64,000 nucleotides of DNA from assembly GCF_051401765.1 (NCBI RefSeq), contig NW_027480591.1:864714-928713 (forward strand), in the 5' to 3' direction. The DNA is from Calliopsis andreniformis (taxonomy: Eukaryota; Arthropoda; Insecta; Hymenoptera; Andrenidae). The notes below the pieces were generated by a model. It saw nothing but the letters and a program-made list of their open reading frames with translations. It was not told the DNA's origin and ran no database searches. The position numbers and the translations under genes are program-made. Positions 35,801 to 48,700 of this stretch are shown in pieces. How positions within the stretch are numbered: position 1 is the stretch's first letter; each line of letters begins with the position of its first letter.

Positions 35801-37125
35801 ACAATTCTCAATCATCAATCCTCAAACCTCAATAGTCAATCCTCAATCCTCAACCCTGAGCCCTCAATCCTCAATACTCAACCTTCAATCCTTTATCCGC
35901 AATCCTCAATCCTCAGTCCGCAATCCTCAATCCTCAATCCTCAAATCTCAATACACAATCTTCAATCCTCAATACTCAACCTTCAATCCTCAATCTTCAA
36001 CACTCAATCCTCAACCCTCAATCTTCAATCCTCAGTCCCCAATCCTCAATCTTCAATCCTCAATCCTGAATCCTCAATCCTCAAACCTCAGTCCCCAAAC
36101 CTCAATACACAATCTTCAATCCTCAATACTCAACCTTCAATCCTCAATCCTCAATACTCAATCCTCAGTCCTCAATCTTCAATCCTCAGTCCCCAATCCT
36201 CAATATTCAATCCTCAATCCTCAATCCTCAGTCCTCAGTCCTCCAACCTCAATCCTCAATACTCAATCCTCAATCATGAATACTCAATCTTCAATACTCA
36301 ATCCTCAATCCTCAATCCTCAATCCTCAATCCTCAATCATCAATCCTCAATCTTCAATACTCAATCCTCAATTCTCAATCCTCAATCCTCAATCCTCAGT
36401 CCCCAATCCTCAATCTTCAATCCTCAATCCTGAATCCTCAATCCTCAATCCTCAGTCCCCAAACCTCAATACACAATCTTCAATCCTCAATACTCAACCT
36501 TCAATCCTCAATCCTCAATACTCAATCCTCAGTCCTCAATCTTCAATCCTCAGTTCCCAATCCTCAATATTCAATCCTCAATCCTCAATCCTCAGTCCTC
36601 AGTCCTCCAACCTCAATCCTCAATACTCAATCCTCAATCATGAATACTCAATCTTCAATACTCAATCCTCAATCCTCAATTCTCAATCCTCAATGATCAA
36701 TCCTCAATCTTCAATACTCAATCCTCAATCCTCAATACTGAATCCTCAATCCTCAGTCCTCAGTCCTCCAACCTCAATACTCAATACTCACTCCTCAATC
36801 ATGAATACTCAATCTTCAATACTCAATACTCAATCCTCAATACTCAATCCTCAATCCTCAATCCTCAATCCTCATTCCCCAAACCTCAATCCTTAACCCT
36901 CAGACCTCATCCTCAATTCTCAATACACAATCCACAATCCTCACTCCTCAATCATCAGTCCTCAATCTTCAATACTCAATCCTCAATCCTCAATCCTCAA
37001 TCCTCAATCATCAATCCTCAATCTTCAATACTCAATCCTCAATCCTCAATCCTCAATCCTCAATCCTCAATCCTCAATCCTCAATACTCGACCATCAATC
37101 CTCAATTCTCAATACTCAACAGAAT
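29807..37125 (+). repeat. Transitional higher-order unit R0, 7,319 bases
   Basis: It begins at H type b (29807), with H type a at 30526 and W' at 31135, and ends at the next H type b (37126). It shares 29.8-32 kb with 37.1-39.4 kb at offset 7,319. It lacks the H(c)-H(d) pair found in later units and instead has an internal 2,636-base tandem duplication. It therefore looks like a structural variant or precursor of the 5,645-base unit. Confidence 0.82.
31040..36310 (+). repeat. 2,636-base tandem duplication, two near-identical copies
   Basis: Markers in copy one (W' 31135, P 31423, P 32801, W 33086, ATG 33157) recur in copy two at W' 33771, P 34059, P 35437, W 35722 and ATG 35793, all exactly 2,636 later. 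I noticed only isolated differences, for example CAGTCGTCCAACC near 32,391 against CAGTCCTCCAACC near 35,027. The copies then separate near 33,690 and 36,330, where the first runs into the second and the second runs on. Recent duplication is the simplest reading. Confidence 0.85.
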
Positions 37126-40100
37126 ATCCTGAATTCTCAGCATGCAATACTCAAGCCTCAATCCTCAACCCTCAGCCCTCATCCTCCATCCTCAACACTC
37201 GATCCTCAATCGTCAATCTTCAATCCTCAACACTCAATCTTCAATGCTCAATCCTCAATCCCCAAACCTCAGTCCTCAACCCTCAGTCATGAATACTCAA
37301 TCTTCAATACTCAATCCTCAATCCTCAATCCTCAATCCTCAATCCTCAATCCTCAATCATCATTCCCCAAACCTCAATACTCAATCATCAACCCTCAATC
37401 TTCAATCCCCAATATTTAATCTTCAATCCTCAATCCTCAATCCTCAATCCTCAATCCTCAATCCTCAAACCTCAATCTTCAATCCTCAATACTCAATGTT
37501 CAATCCTCAATCCTCAATCCTCAATCCTCAATCCTCAGACCTCAAACATCAATACTCAACCCTCAACCCTCGTCCTCAAACCACAACACTCAGTCCTCAA
37601 TCCTCAATCTTCAATCACCAATATTCAATCTTCAATCCTCATTCCTCAATCCTCAATCCTCAATCCTCTATCCTCAATGTTCAATCCACAATACCCAATC
37701 CTCAATCTTCAATCCTCAATCCTCAATCCTCAATTCTCAATCCTCAATCCTCAATCCTCAATCCTCAATCATCAATCCTCAATCTTCAATACTCAATCCT
37801 CAATCCTCAATCCTCAATCCCCAATCCTCAATACTGAATAGAATATCCTGAATTCTCAGGATGCAATACACAAACCTCAATCCTCAACCCTCAGCCCTCA
37901 TCCTCCATCCTCAACACTCGATCCTCAATCGTCAATCTTCAATCCACAATACTGAATCTTCAATCCTCAATCCTCAATCCTCAAACCTCAGTCCTCAACC
38001 CTCAGTCATGAATACTCAATCTTCAATACTCAATCCTCAATCCTCAATCCTCAATCCTCAATCCTCAATCCTCAATCCTCAATCCTCAATCCTCAATCCT
38101 CAATCCTCAATCATCATTCCCCAAACCTCAATACTCAATCATCAATCCTCAATCTTCAATCCTGAATATTTAATCTTCAATCCTCAATCCTCAATTCTCA
38201 ATCCTCAATCCTCAGTCCTCAAGGCTCAATCCTGTATGTTCTATCCTGAATCCTCAATCATCAATCCTCAATCTTCAATACTCAATTCTCAATCCTCAAT
38301 CCTCAATCCTCAATCCTCAATCATCAATCCTCAATCTTCAATACTCAATCCTCAATCCTCAATCCTCAATCCTCAATACTCAGCCATCAATCCTCAATTC
38401 TCAATACGCAATCCTCAACCGTCAATCTTCAATCCTCAATCTTCAGTACTCAATCCCCAAGCCTCAATCCTCAATTATCAATCCTAAATCCCCAAACCTC
38501 AACCGCAATCCTCAATCTTGAATCATGAATACACAAACCTCATCCTTCATTCCTCAAACCTCAATCGTCAATCCTCAATCCTCAATAGCCAATCCTCAAT
38601 CCACAACCTACAATCCTCAATCCTGAATCCTCAATCCTCAATCCTCAATCCTCAATCTTCAATCCTCGACCCTCAATCCTCAATCCTCAATCCTCAATCC
38701 TCAATCCTCAATCCTCAATCCTCAATCCTCAATCCTCAATTCTCAGCCCTCAATAGGAAATCCTCAATTCTCAGTTTTCAATACTCAATCCTCAACCTAC
38801 AATCTTCAAATATCAGTTCCCAAACATCAATTCTCAACACTCTATCCTCAACACTCAGTCCTCAATCCGCAATCATCAATATTCAATGCTCAATCCTCAA
38901 TCATCAATCCTCAATCCTCAATCCTCAATCCTCAATCATCAATCCTCAATCTTCAATACTCAATCCTCAATTCTCAATCCTCAATCCTCAATCCTCAGTC
39001 CCCAATCCTCAATCTTCAATCCTCAATCCTGAATCCTCAATCCTCAATCCTCAGTCCCCAAACCTCAATACACAATCTTCAATCCTCAATACTCAACCTT
39101 CAATCCTCAATCCTCAATACTCAATCCTCAGTCCTCAATCTTCAATCCTCAGTCCCCAATCCTCAATATTCAATCCTCAATCCTCAATCCTCAGTCCTCA
39201 GTCCTTCAACCTCAATCCTCAATACTCAATCCTCAATCATGAATACTCAATCTTCAATACTCAATCCTCAATCCTCAATCCTCAATCCTCAATCATCAAT
39301 CCTCAATCTTCAATACTCAATCCTCAATCCTCAATCCTCAATCCTCAATCCTCAGTCCCCAATCCTCAATCTTCAATCCTCAATCCTGAATCCTCAATCC
39401 TCAATCCTCAGTCCCCAAACCTCAATACACAATCTTCAATCCTCAATACTCAACCTTCAATCCTCAATCCCCAATACTCAATCCTCAGTCCTCAATCTTC
39501 AATCCTCAGTCCCCAATCCTCAATATTCAATCCTCAATCCTCAATCCTCAGTCCTCCAACCTCAACCCTCAATACTCAATCCTGAATCATGAATACTCAA
39601 TCTTCAATACTCAATCCTCAATCCTCAATCCTCAATCCTCAATCCTCAATCCACAATCCTCAATCCTCAATCCTCATTCTTCAATCCTGACTATTTAATC
39701 TTCAATCCTCAATCCTCAATCCTCAATCCTCAATCCTCAATCCTCAAACCTCAATCTTCAATCCTCAATACTCAATCTTCAATCCTCAATCCTCAAACCT
39801 CAATCCTCAATCCTCACTCTCCAATCCTCAATACCAAAACCTCAATCTTCAATCCTCAATCCTCAATCCTCAATTCTCAAACCTCAATCCTCAATCCTCA
39901 GACCTCAAACATCAATACTCAACCCTCAATCCTCGTCCTCAAACCACAACCCTCAATCCTCAATCCTCAATCTTCAATCATCAATATTCAATCTTCAATC
40001 CTCATTCCTCAATCCTAAATTCTCAATCCTCTATCCTAAACGTTCAATCCTCAATACCCAATCCTCAATCTTCAATCCTCAATCCTCAATCCTCAATTCT

Positions 40101-42770
40101 CAATCCTCAATCCTCAGTCCTCAAAGCTCAATCCTGTATCCTCAATCCTGAATCCTCAATCATCAATCCTAATCTTCAATACTCAATCCTCAATCCTCAA
40201 TCCTCAATCCTCAATCCTCAATCCTCAATCATCAATCCTCAATCTTCAATACTCAATCCTCAATCCTCAATCCTCAATACTCAGCCATCAATCCTCAATT
40301 CTCAATACTCAATAGAATATCCTGAATTCTCAGGATTCAATACCCAAACCTCAATCCTCAACCCTCAGCCCTCATCCTCCATCCTCAATCCTCAATCCTC
40401 AAACCTCAATCTTCAATCCTCAATACTCAATCTTCAATACTCAATCCTCAATCCTCAATCCCCAAACCTCAATACTCAATAGAATATCCTGAATTCTCAG
40501 GATGCAATACTCAAACCTCAATCCTCAACCCTCAGCCCTCATCCTCCATCCTCAACACTCGATCCTCAATTGTCAATCTTCAATCCTCAATACTCAATCT
40601 TCAATCCTCAATCCTCAATCCTCAAACCTCAGTCCTCAACCCTCAGTCATGAATACTCAATCTTCAATCCTCAAACCTCAGTCCTCAACCCTCAGTCATG
40701 AATACTCAATCTTCAATACTCAATCCTCAATCCTCAATCCTCAATCCTCAATCCTCAATCCTCAATCCTCAATCCTCAATCCTCAATCCTCAATCCTCAA
40801 TCCTCAATCCTCAATCCTCAATCCTCAATCCTAAATCCCCAAACCTCAACCGCAATCCTCAATCTTGAATCATGAATACACAAACCTCATCCTTCATTCC
40901 TCAAACCTCAATCGTCAATCCTCAATCCTCAATAGCCAATCCTCAATCCACAACCTACAATCCTCAATCCTGAATCCTCAATCCTCAATCCTCAATCCTC
41001 AATCTTCAATCCTCGACCCTCAATCCTCAATCCTCAATCCTCAATCCTCAATCCTCAATCCTCAATCCTCAATCCTCAATTCTCAGCCCTCAATAGGAAA
41101 TCCTCAATTCTCAGTTTTCAATACTCAATCCTCAACCTACAATCTTCAAATATCAGTTCCCAAACATCAATTCTCAACACTCTATCCTCAACACTCAGTC
41201 CTCAATCCGCAATCATCAATACTCAATACTCAATCCTCAATCATCAATCCTCGACCTTCAATACTCAATCCTCAATCCTCAATTCGCAATCCTCAATCTT
41301 CAATACTCAAGCCTCAATCCTCAACCCTCATCCCTCAGTCCTCAATCCCCAATCTTCAGTCCTCAATCCCTGGTCAACAATCCTCAATTATCAATCCTAA
41401 ATCCTCAATCTTCAACCTCAATCCTCAATCTTGAAACATGAATACACAATTCTCAATCATCAATCCTCAAACCTCAATAGTCAATCCTCAATCCTCAACC
41501 CTGAGCCCTCAATCCTCAATACTCAACCTTCAATCCTTTATCCGCAATCCTCAATCCTCAGTCCGCAATCCTCAATCCTCAATCCTCAAATCTCAATACA
41601 CAATCTTCAATCCTCAATACTCAACCTTCAATCCTCAATCTTCAACACTCAATCCTCAACCCTCAATCTTCAATCCTCAGTCCCCAATCCTCAATCTTCA
41701 ATCCTCAATCCTGAATCCTCAATCCTCAAACCTCAGTCCCCGAACCTCAATACACAATCTTCAATCCTCAATACTCAACCTTCAATCCTCAATCCTCAAT
41801 ACTCAATCCTCAGTCCTCAATCTTCAATCCTCAGTCCCCAATCCTCAATATTCAATCCTCAATCCTCAATCCTCAGTCCTCAGTCCTCCAACCTCAATCC
41901 TCAATACTCAATCCTCAATCATGAATACTCAATCTTCAATACTCAATCCTCAATCCTCAATCCTCAATCCTCAATCCTCAATCATCAATCCTCAATCTTC
42001 AATACTCAATCCTCAATTCTCAATCCTCAATCCTCAATCCTCAGTCCCCAATCCTCAATCTTCAATCCTCAATCCTGAATCCTCAATCCTCAATCCTCAG
42101 TCCCCAAACCTCAATACACAATCTTCAATCCTCAATACTCAACCTTCAATCCTCAATCCTCAATACTCAATCCTCAGTCCTCAATCTTCAATCCTCAGTT
42201 CCCAATCCTCAATATTCAATCCTCAATCCTCAATCCTCAGTCCTCAGTCCTCCAACCTCAATCCTCAATACTCAATCCTCAATCATGAATACTCAATCTT
42301 CAATACTCAATCCTCAATCCTCAATTCTCAATCCTCAATGATCAATCCTCAATCTTCAATACTCAATCCTCAATCCTCAATACTGAATCCTCAATCCTCA
42401 GTCCTCAGTCCTCCAACCTCAATACTCAATACTCACTCCTCAATCATGAATACTCAATCTTCAATACTCAATACTCAATCCTCAATACTCAATCCTCAAT
42501 CCTCAATCCTCAATCCTCATTCCCCAAACCTCAATCCTTAACCCTCAGACCTCATCCTCAATTCTCAATACACAATCCACAATCCTCACTCCTCAATCAT
42601 CAGTCCTCAATCTTCAATACTCAATCCTCAATCCTCAATCCTCAATCCTCAATCATCAATCCTCAATCTTCAATACTCAATCCTCAATCCTCAATCCTCA
42701 ATCCTCAATCCTCAATCCTCAATCCTCAATACTCGACCATCAATCCTCAATTCTCAATACTCAACAGAAT
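37126..42770 (+). repeat. Higher-order repeat unit R1, 5,645 bases
   Basis: Landmark order: H(b) 37126, H(a) 37845, W' 38454, P 38742, two about 350-base sub-units (ATGAATACTC at 39239 and 39589), a CTGACTATTTAATC tract near 39,689, H(c) 40319, H(d) 40486, a run of about 16 near-perfect heptamers, short W' about 40,826, P 41082, W 41367 and the CTCCAACC module about 42,380. H spacings are 719, 2,474, 167 and 2,285 bases. A shared one-base loss (CAATCCTAATCTTC near 40,170) marks all R1-R4 units. Confidence 0.88.
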
Positions 42771-45700
42771 ATCCTGAATTCTCAGCATGCAATACTCAAG
42801 CCTCAATCCTCAACCCTCAGCCCTCATCCTCCATCCTCAACACTCGATCCTCAATCGTCAATCTTCAATCCTCAACACTCAATCTTCAATGCTCAATCCT
42901 CAATCCCCAAACCTCAGTCCTCAACCCTCAGTCATGAATACTCAATCTTCAATACTCAATCCTCAATCCTCAATCCTCAATCCTCAATCCTCAATCCTCA
43001 ATCATCATTCCCCAAACCTCAATACTCAATCATCAACCCTCAATCTTCAATCCCCAATATTTAATCTTCAATCCTCAATCCTCAATCCTCAATCCTCAAT
43101 CCTCAATCCTCAATCCTCAAACCTCAATCTTCAATCCTCAATACTCAATGTTCAATCCACAATCCTCAATCCTCAATCCTCAATCCTCAGACCTCAAACA
43201 TCAATACTCAACCCTCAACCCTCGTCCTCAAACCACAACACTCAGTCCTCAATCCTCAATCTTCAATCACCAATATTCAATCTTCAATCCTCATTCCTCA
43301 ATCCTCAATCCTCAATCCTCTATCCTCAATGTTCAATCCACAATACCCAATCCTCAATCTTCAATCCTCAATCCTCAATCCTCAATTCTCAATCCTCAAT
43401 CCTCAATCCTCAATCCTCAATCATCAATCCTCAATCTTCAATACTCAATCCTCAATCCTCAATCCTCAATCCCCAATCCTCACAACTGAATAGAATATCC
43501 TGAATTCTCAGGATGCAATACACAAACCTCAATCCTCAACCCTCAGCCCTCATCCTCCATCCTCAACACTCGATCCTCAATCGTCAATCTTCAATCCACA
43601 ATACTGAATCTTCAATCCTCAATCCTCAATCCTCAAACCTCAGTCCTCAACCCTCAGTCATGAATACTCAATCTTCAATACTCAATCCTCAATCCTCAAT
43701 CCTCAATCCTCAATCCTCAATCCTCAATCCTCAATCCTCAATCCTCAATCCTCAATCCTCAATCATCATTCCCCAAACCTCAATACTCAATCATCAATCC
43801 TCAATCTTCAATCCTGAATATTTAATCTTCAATCCTCAATCCTCAATTCTCAATCCTCAATCCTCAGTCCTCAAGGCTCAATCCTGTATGTTCTATCCTG
43901 AATCCTCAATCATCAATCCTCAATCTTCAATACTCAATCCTCAATCCTCAATCCTCAATCCTCAATCCTCAATCATCAATCCTCAATCTTCAATACTCAA
44001 TCCTCAATCCTCAATCCTCAATCCTCAATACTCAGCCATCAATCCTCAATTCTCAATACGCAATCCTCAACCGTCAATCTTCAATCCTCAATCTTCAGTA
44101 CTCAATCCCCAAGCCTCAATCCTCAATTATCAATCCTAAATCCCCAAACCTCAACCGCAATCCTCAATCTTGAATCATGAATACACAAACCTCATCCTTC
44201 ATTCCTCAAACCTCAATCGTCAATCCTCAATCCTCAATAGCCAATCCTCAATCCACAACCTACAATCCTCAATCCTGAATCCTCAATCCTCAATCCTCAA
44301 TCCTCAATCTTCAATCCTCGACCCTCAATCCTCAATCCTCAATCCTCAATCCTCAATCCTCAATCCTCAATCCTCAATCCTCAATCCTCAATTCTCAGCC
44401 CTCAATAGGAAATCCTCAATTCTCAGTTTTCAATACTCAATCCTCAACCTACAATCTTCAAATATCAGTTCCCAAACATCAACTCTCAACACTCTATCCT
44501 CAACACTCAGTCCTCAATCCGCAATCATCAATATTCAATGCTCAATCCTCAATCATCAATCCTCAATCCTCAATCCTCAATCCTCAATCATCAATCCTCA
44601 ATCTTCAATACTCAATCCTCAATTCTCAATCCTCAATCCTCAATCCTCAGTCCCCAATCCTCAATCTTCAATCCTCAATCCTGAATCCTCAATCCTCAAT
44701 CCTCAGTCCCCAAACCTCAATACACAATCTTCAATCCTCAATACTCAACCTTCAATCCTCAATCCTCAATACTCAATCCTCAGTCCTCAATCTTCAATCC
44801 TCAGTCCCCAATCCTCAATATTCAATCCTCAATCCTCAATCCTCAGTCCTCAGTCCTTCAACCTCAAGCCTCAATACTCAATCCTCAATCATGAATACTC
44901 AATCTTCAATACTCAATCCTCAATCCTCAATCCTCAATCCTCAATCATCAATCCTCAATCTTCAATACTCAATCCTCAATCCTCAATCCTCAATCCTCAA
45001 TCCTCAGTCCCCAATCCTCAATCTTCAATCCTCAATCCTGAATCCTCAATCCTCAATCCTCAGTCCCCAAACCTCAATACACAATCTTCAATCCTCAATA
45101 CTCAACCTTCAATCCTCAATCCCCAATACTCAATCCTCAGTCCTCAATCTTCAATCCTCAGTCCCCAATCCTCAATATTCAATCCTCAATCCTCAATCCT
45201 CAGTCCTCCAACCTCAACCCTCAATACTCAATCCTGAATCATGAATACTCAATCTTCAATACTCAATCCTCAATCCTCAATCCTCAATCCTCAATCCTCA
45301 ATCCACAATCCTCAATCCTCAATCCTCATTCTTCAATCTTGACTATTTAATCTTCAATCCTCAATCCTCAATCCTCAATCCTCAATCCTCAATCCTCAAA
45401 CCTCAATCTTCAATCCTCAATACTCAATCTTCAATCCTCAATCCTCAAACCTCAATCCTCAATCCTCACTCTCCAATCCTCAATACCAAAACCTCAATCT
45501 TCAATCCTCAATCCTCAATCCTCAATTCTCAAACCTCAATCCTCAATCCTCAGACCTCAAACATCAATACTCAACCCTCAATCCTCGTCCTCAAACCACA
45601 ACCCTCAATCCTCAATCCTCAATCTTCAATCATCAATATTCAATCTTCAATCCTCATTCCTCAATCCTAAATTCTCAATCCTCTATCCTAAACGTTCAAT

Positions 45701-48700
45701 CCTCAATACCCAATCCTCAATCTTCAATCCTCAATCCTCAATCCTCAATTCTCAATCCTCAATCCTCAGTCCTCAAAGCTCAATCCTGTATCCTCAATCC
45801 TGAATCCTCAATCATCAATCCTAATCTTCAATACTCAATCCTCAATCCTCAATCCTCAATCCTCAATCCTCAATCCTCAATCATCAATCCTCAATCTTCA
45901 ATACTCAATCCTCAATCCTCAATCCTCAATACTCAGCCATCAATCCTCAATTCTCAATACTCAATAGAATATCCTGAATTCTCAGGATTCAATACCCAAA
46001 CCTCAATCCTCAACCCTCAGCCCTCATCCTCCATCCTCAATCCTCAATCCTCAATCCTCAAACCTCAATCTTCAATCCTCAATACTCAATCTTCAATACT
46101 CAATCCTCAATCCTCAATCCCCAAACCTCAATACTCAATAGAATATCCTGAATTCTCAGGATGCAATACTCAAACCTCAATCCTCAACCCTCAGCCCTCA
46201 TCCTCCATCCTCAACACTCGATCCTCAATTGTCAATCTTCAATCCTCAATACTCAATCTTCAATCCTCAATCCTCAATCCTCAAACCTCAGTCCTCAACC
46301 CTCAGTCATGAATACTCAATCTTCAATCCTCAAACCTCAGTCCTCAACCCTCAGTCATGAATACTCAATCTTCAATACTCAATCCTCAATCCTCAATCCT
46401 CAATCCTCAATCCTCAATCCTCAATCCTCAATCCTCAATCCTCAATCCTCAATCCTCAATCCTCAATCCTAAATCCCCAAACCTCAACCGCAATCCTCAA
46501 TCTTGAATCATGAATACACAAACCTCATCCTTCATTCCTCAAACCTCAATCGTCAATCCTCAATCCTCAATAGCCAATCCTCAATCCACAACCTACAATC
46601 CTCAATCCTGAATCCTCAATCCTCAATCCTCAATCCTCAATCTTCAATCCTCGACCCTCAATCCTCAATCCTCAATCCTCAATCCTCAATCCTCAATCCT
46701 CAATCCTCAATTCTCAGCCCTCAATAGGAAATCCTCAATTCTCAGTTTTCAATACTCAATCCTCAACCTACAATCTTCAAATATCAGTTCCCAAACATCA
46801 ATTCTCAACACTCTATCCTCAACACTCAGTCCTCAATCCGCAATCATCAATACTCAATACTCAATCCTCAATCATCAATCCTCGACCCTCAATACTCAAT
46901 CCTCAATCCTCAATTCGCAATCCTCAATCTTCAATACTCAAGCCTCAATCCTCAACCCTCATCCCTCAGTCCTCAATCCCCAATCTTCAGTCCTCAATCC
47001 CAGGTCAACAATCCTCAATTATCAATCCTAAATCCTCAATCTTCAACCTCAATCCTCAATCTTGAAACATGAATACACAATTCTCAATCTTCAATCCTCA
47101 AACCTCAATAGTCAATCCTCAATCCTCAACCCTGAGCCCGCAATCCTCAATACTCAATCTTCAATCCTCAATCCTCAATCCTCAATCCTCAGTCCGCAAT
47201 CCTCAATCCTCAATCCTCAAACCTCAATACTCGACACTCAATCTTCAGTACTCTATCCCCAAGCCTCAATCCTCAATTATCAATCCTAAATCCTCAATCT
47301 TCAACCTTAATCCTCAATCTTGAAACATGAATACACAAACCTCATCCCTTAATCCTCAAACCTCAATCGTCAGTCCTCAATCCTCAATAGTCAATCCTCA
47401 ATCCACAACCTACAATCCTCAATCCTCAATCCTCAATCCTGAATCCTCAACCCTCAATCCTCAATTCTCAGCCCTCAATAGGAAATCCTCAATTCTCAGT
47501 TTTCAATACTCAATCCTCAACCTACAATCCTCAAATATCAGTTCCCAAACATCAATTCTCAACACTCTATACTCAACACTCAGTCCTCAATCCGCAATCA
47601 TCAATCCTCAATCCTCAATCATCAATCCTCGACCCTCAATCCTCAATCCTCAATCCTCAATCAGCAATCCTCAATCTTCGATACTCAATCCTCAATCCTC
47701 AACCCTCATTCCTCAGTCCTCAATCCTCAATCTTCAGTCCTCAATCCCCAATCCACAATCCTCAATTATCAATCCTAAATCCTCAATCTTCAACCTTAAT
47801 CCTCAATCTTGTAACATGAATACACAATTCTCAGTCTTCAAACCCCAAACCTCAACCGTCAACCCTCAATCCACAACCCTGAGTCCACAATACTCAATAC
47901 CCATTCTTCAATCCCTTATCCGCAATCTTCAATCCTCAATCGACAATCCTCAATCCTCAATCCTCCGTCCACAAACCTCAATCCTCAATCGTCAATCCTC
48001 AATACTCGACACTCAATCTTCAGTACTCTATCCCCAAGCCTCAATCCTCAATTATCAATCCTAAATCTCCAAACCTCAACCGCAATCCTCAATCTTGAAT
48101 CATGAATACACAAACCTCATCCTTCAATCCTGAAACCTCAATCGTCAGTCCTCAATCCTCAATAGTCAATCCTCAATCCACAACCTACAATCCTCAATCC
48201 TCAATCCTCAACCCTCAATCCTCAACCCTCAATCCTCAATACTCAGCCATCAACCCTCAATTCTCAATTCTCAATGGAATATCCTGAATTCCCAGGATTC
48301 AATACCCAAACCTCAGTCCTCAACCCTCAGCCCTCATACTCCATCCTCAATCCTCAGTCCTCAAACCTCAATCTTCAATCCTCAATACTCAATCTTCAAT
48401 CCTCAATCCTGAATCCTCAATACTCTATACTCTATCCTCAGTCATGAATACTCAATCTTCAATACTGTATCCTCAATCCTCAATCCTCAACCCTCAATCC
48501 TCAATCCTCAATCCTCAATCCACAATCCTCAATCCTCAATCCTCATTCTACAATCCTCAATACCCAATCCTCAATCTTCAATCATCAATCCTAAATCCTC
48601 AATTCTCAGTCCTCAATCCTCAATCCTCAGACCTCAAACATCAACACTCAACCCTCAGTCCTTGTCCTCAATCCACAACCCTCAATCCTGAGTCCTCAAT

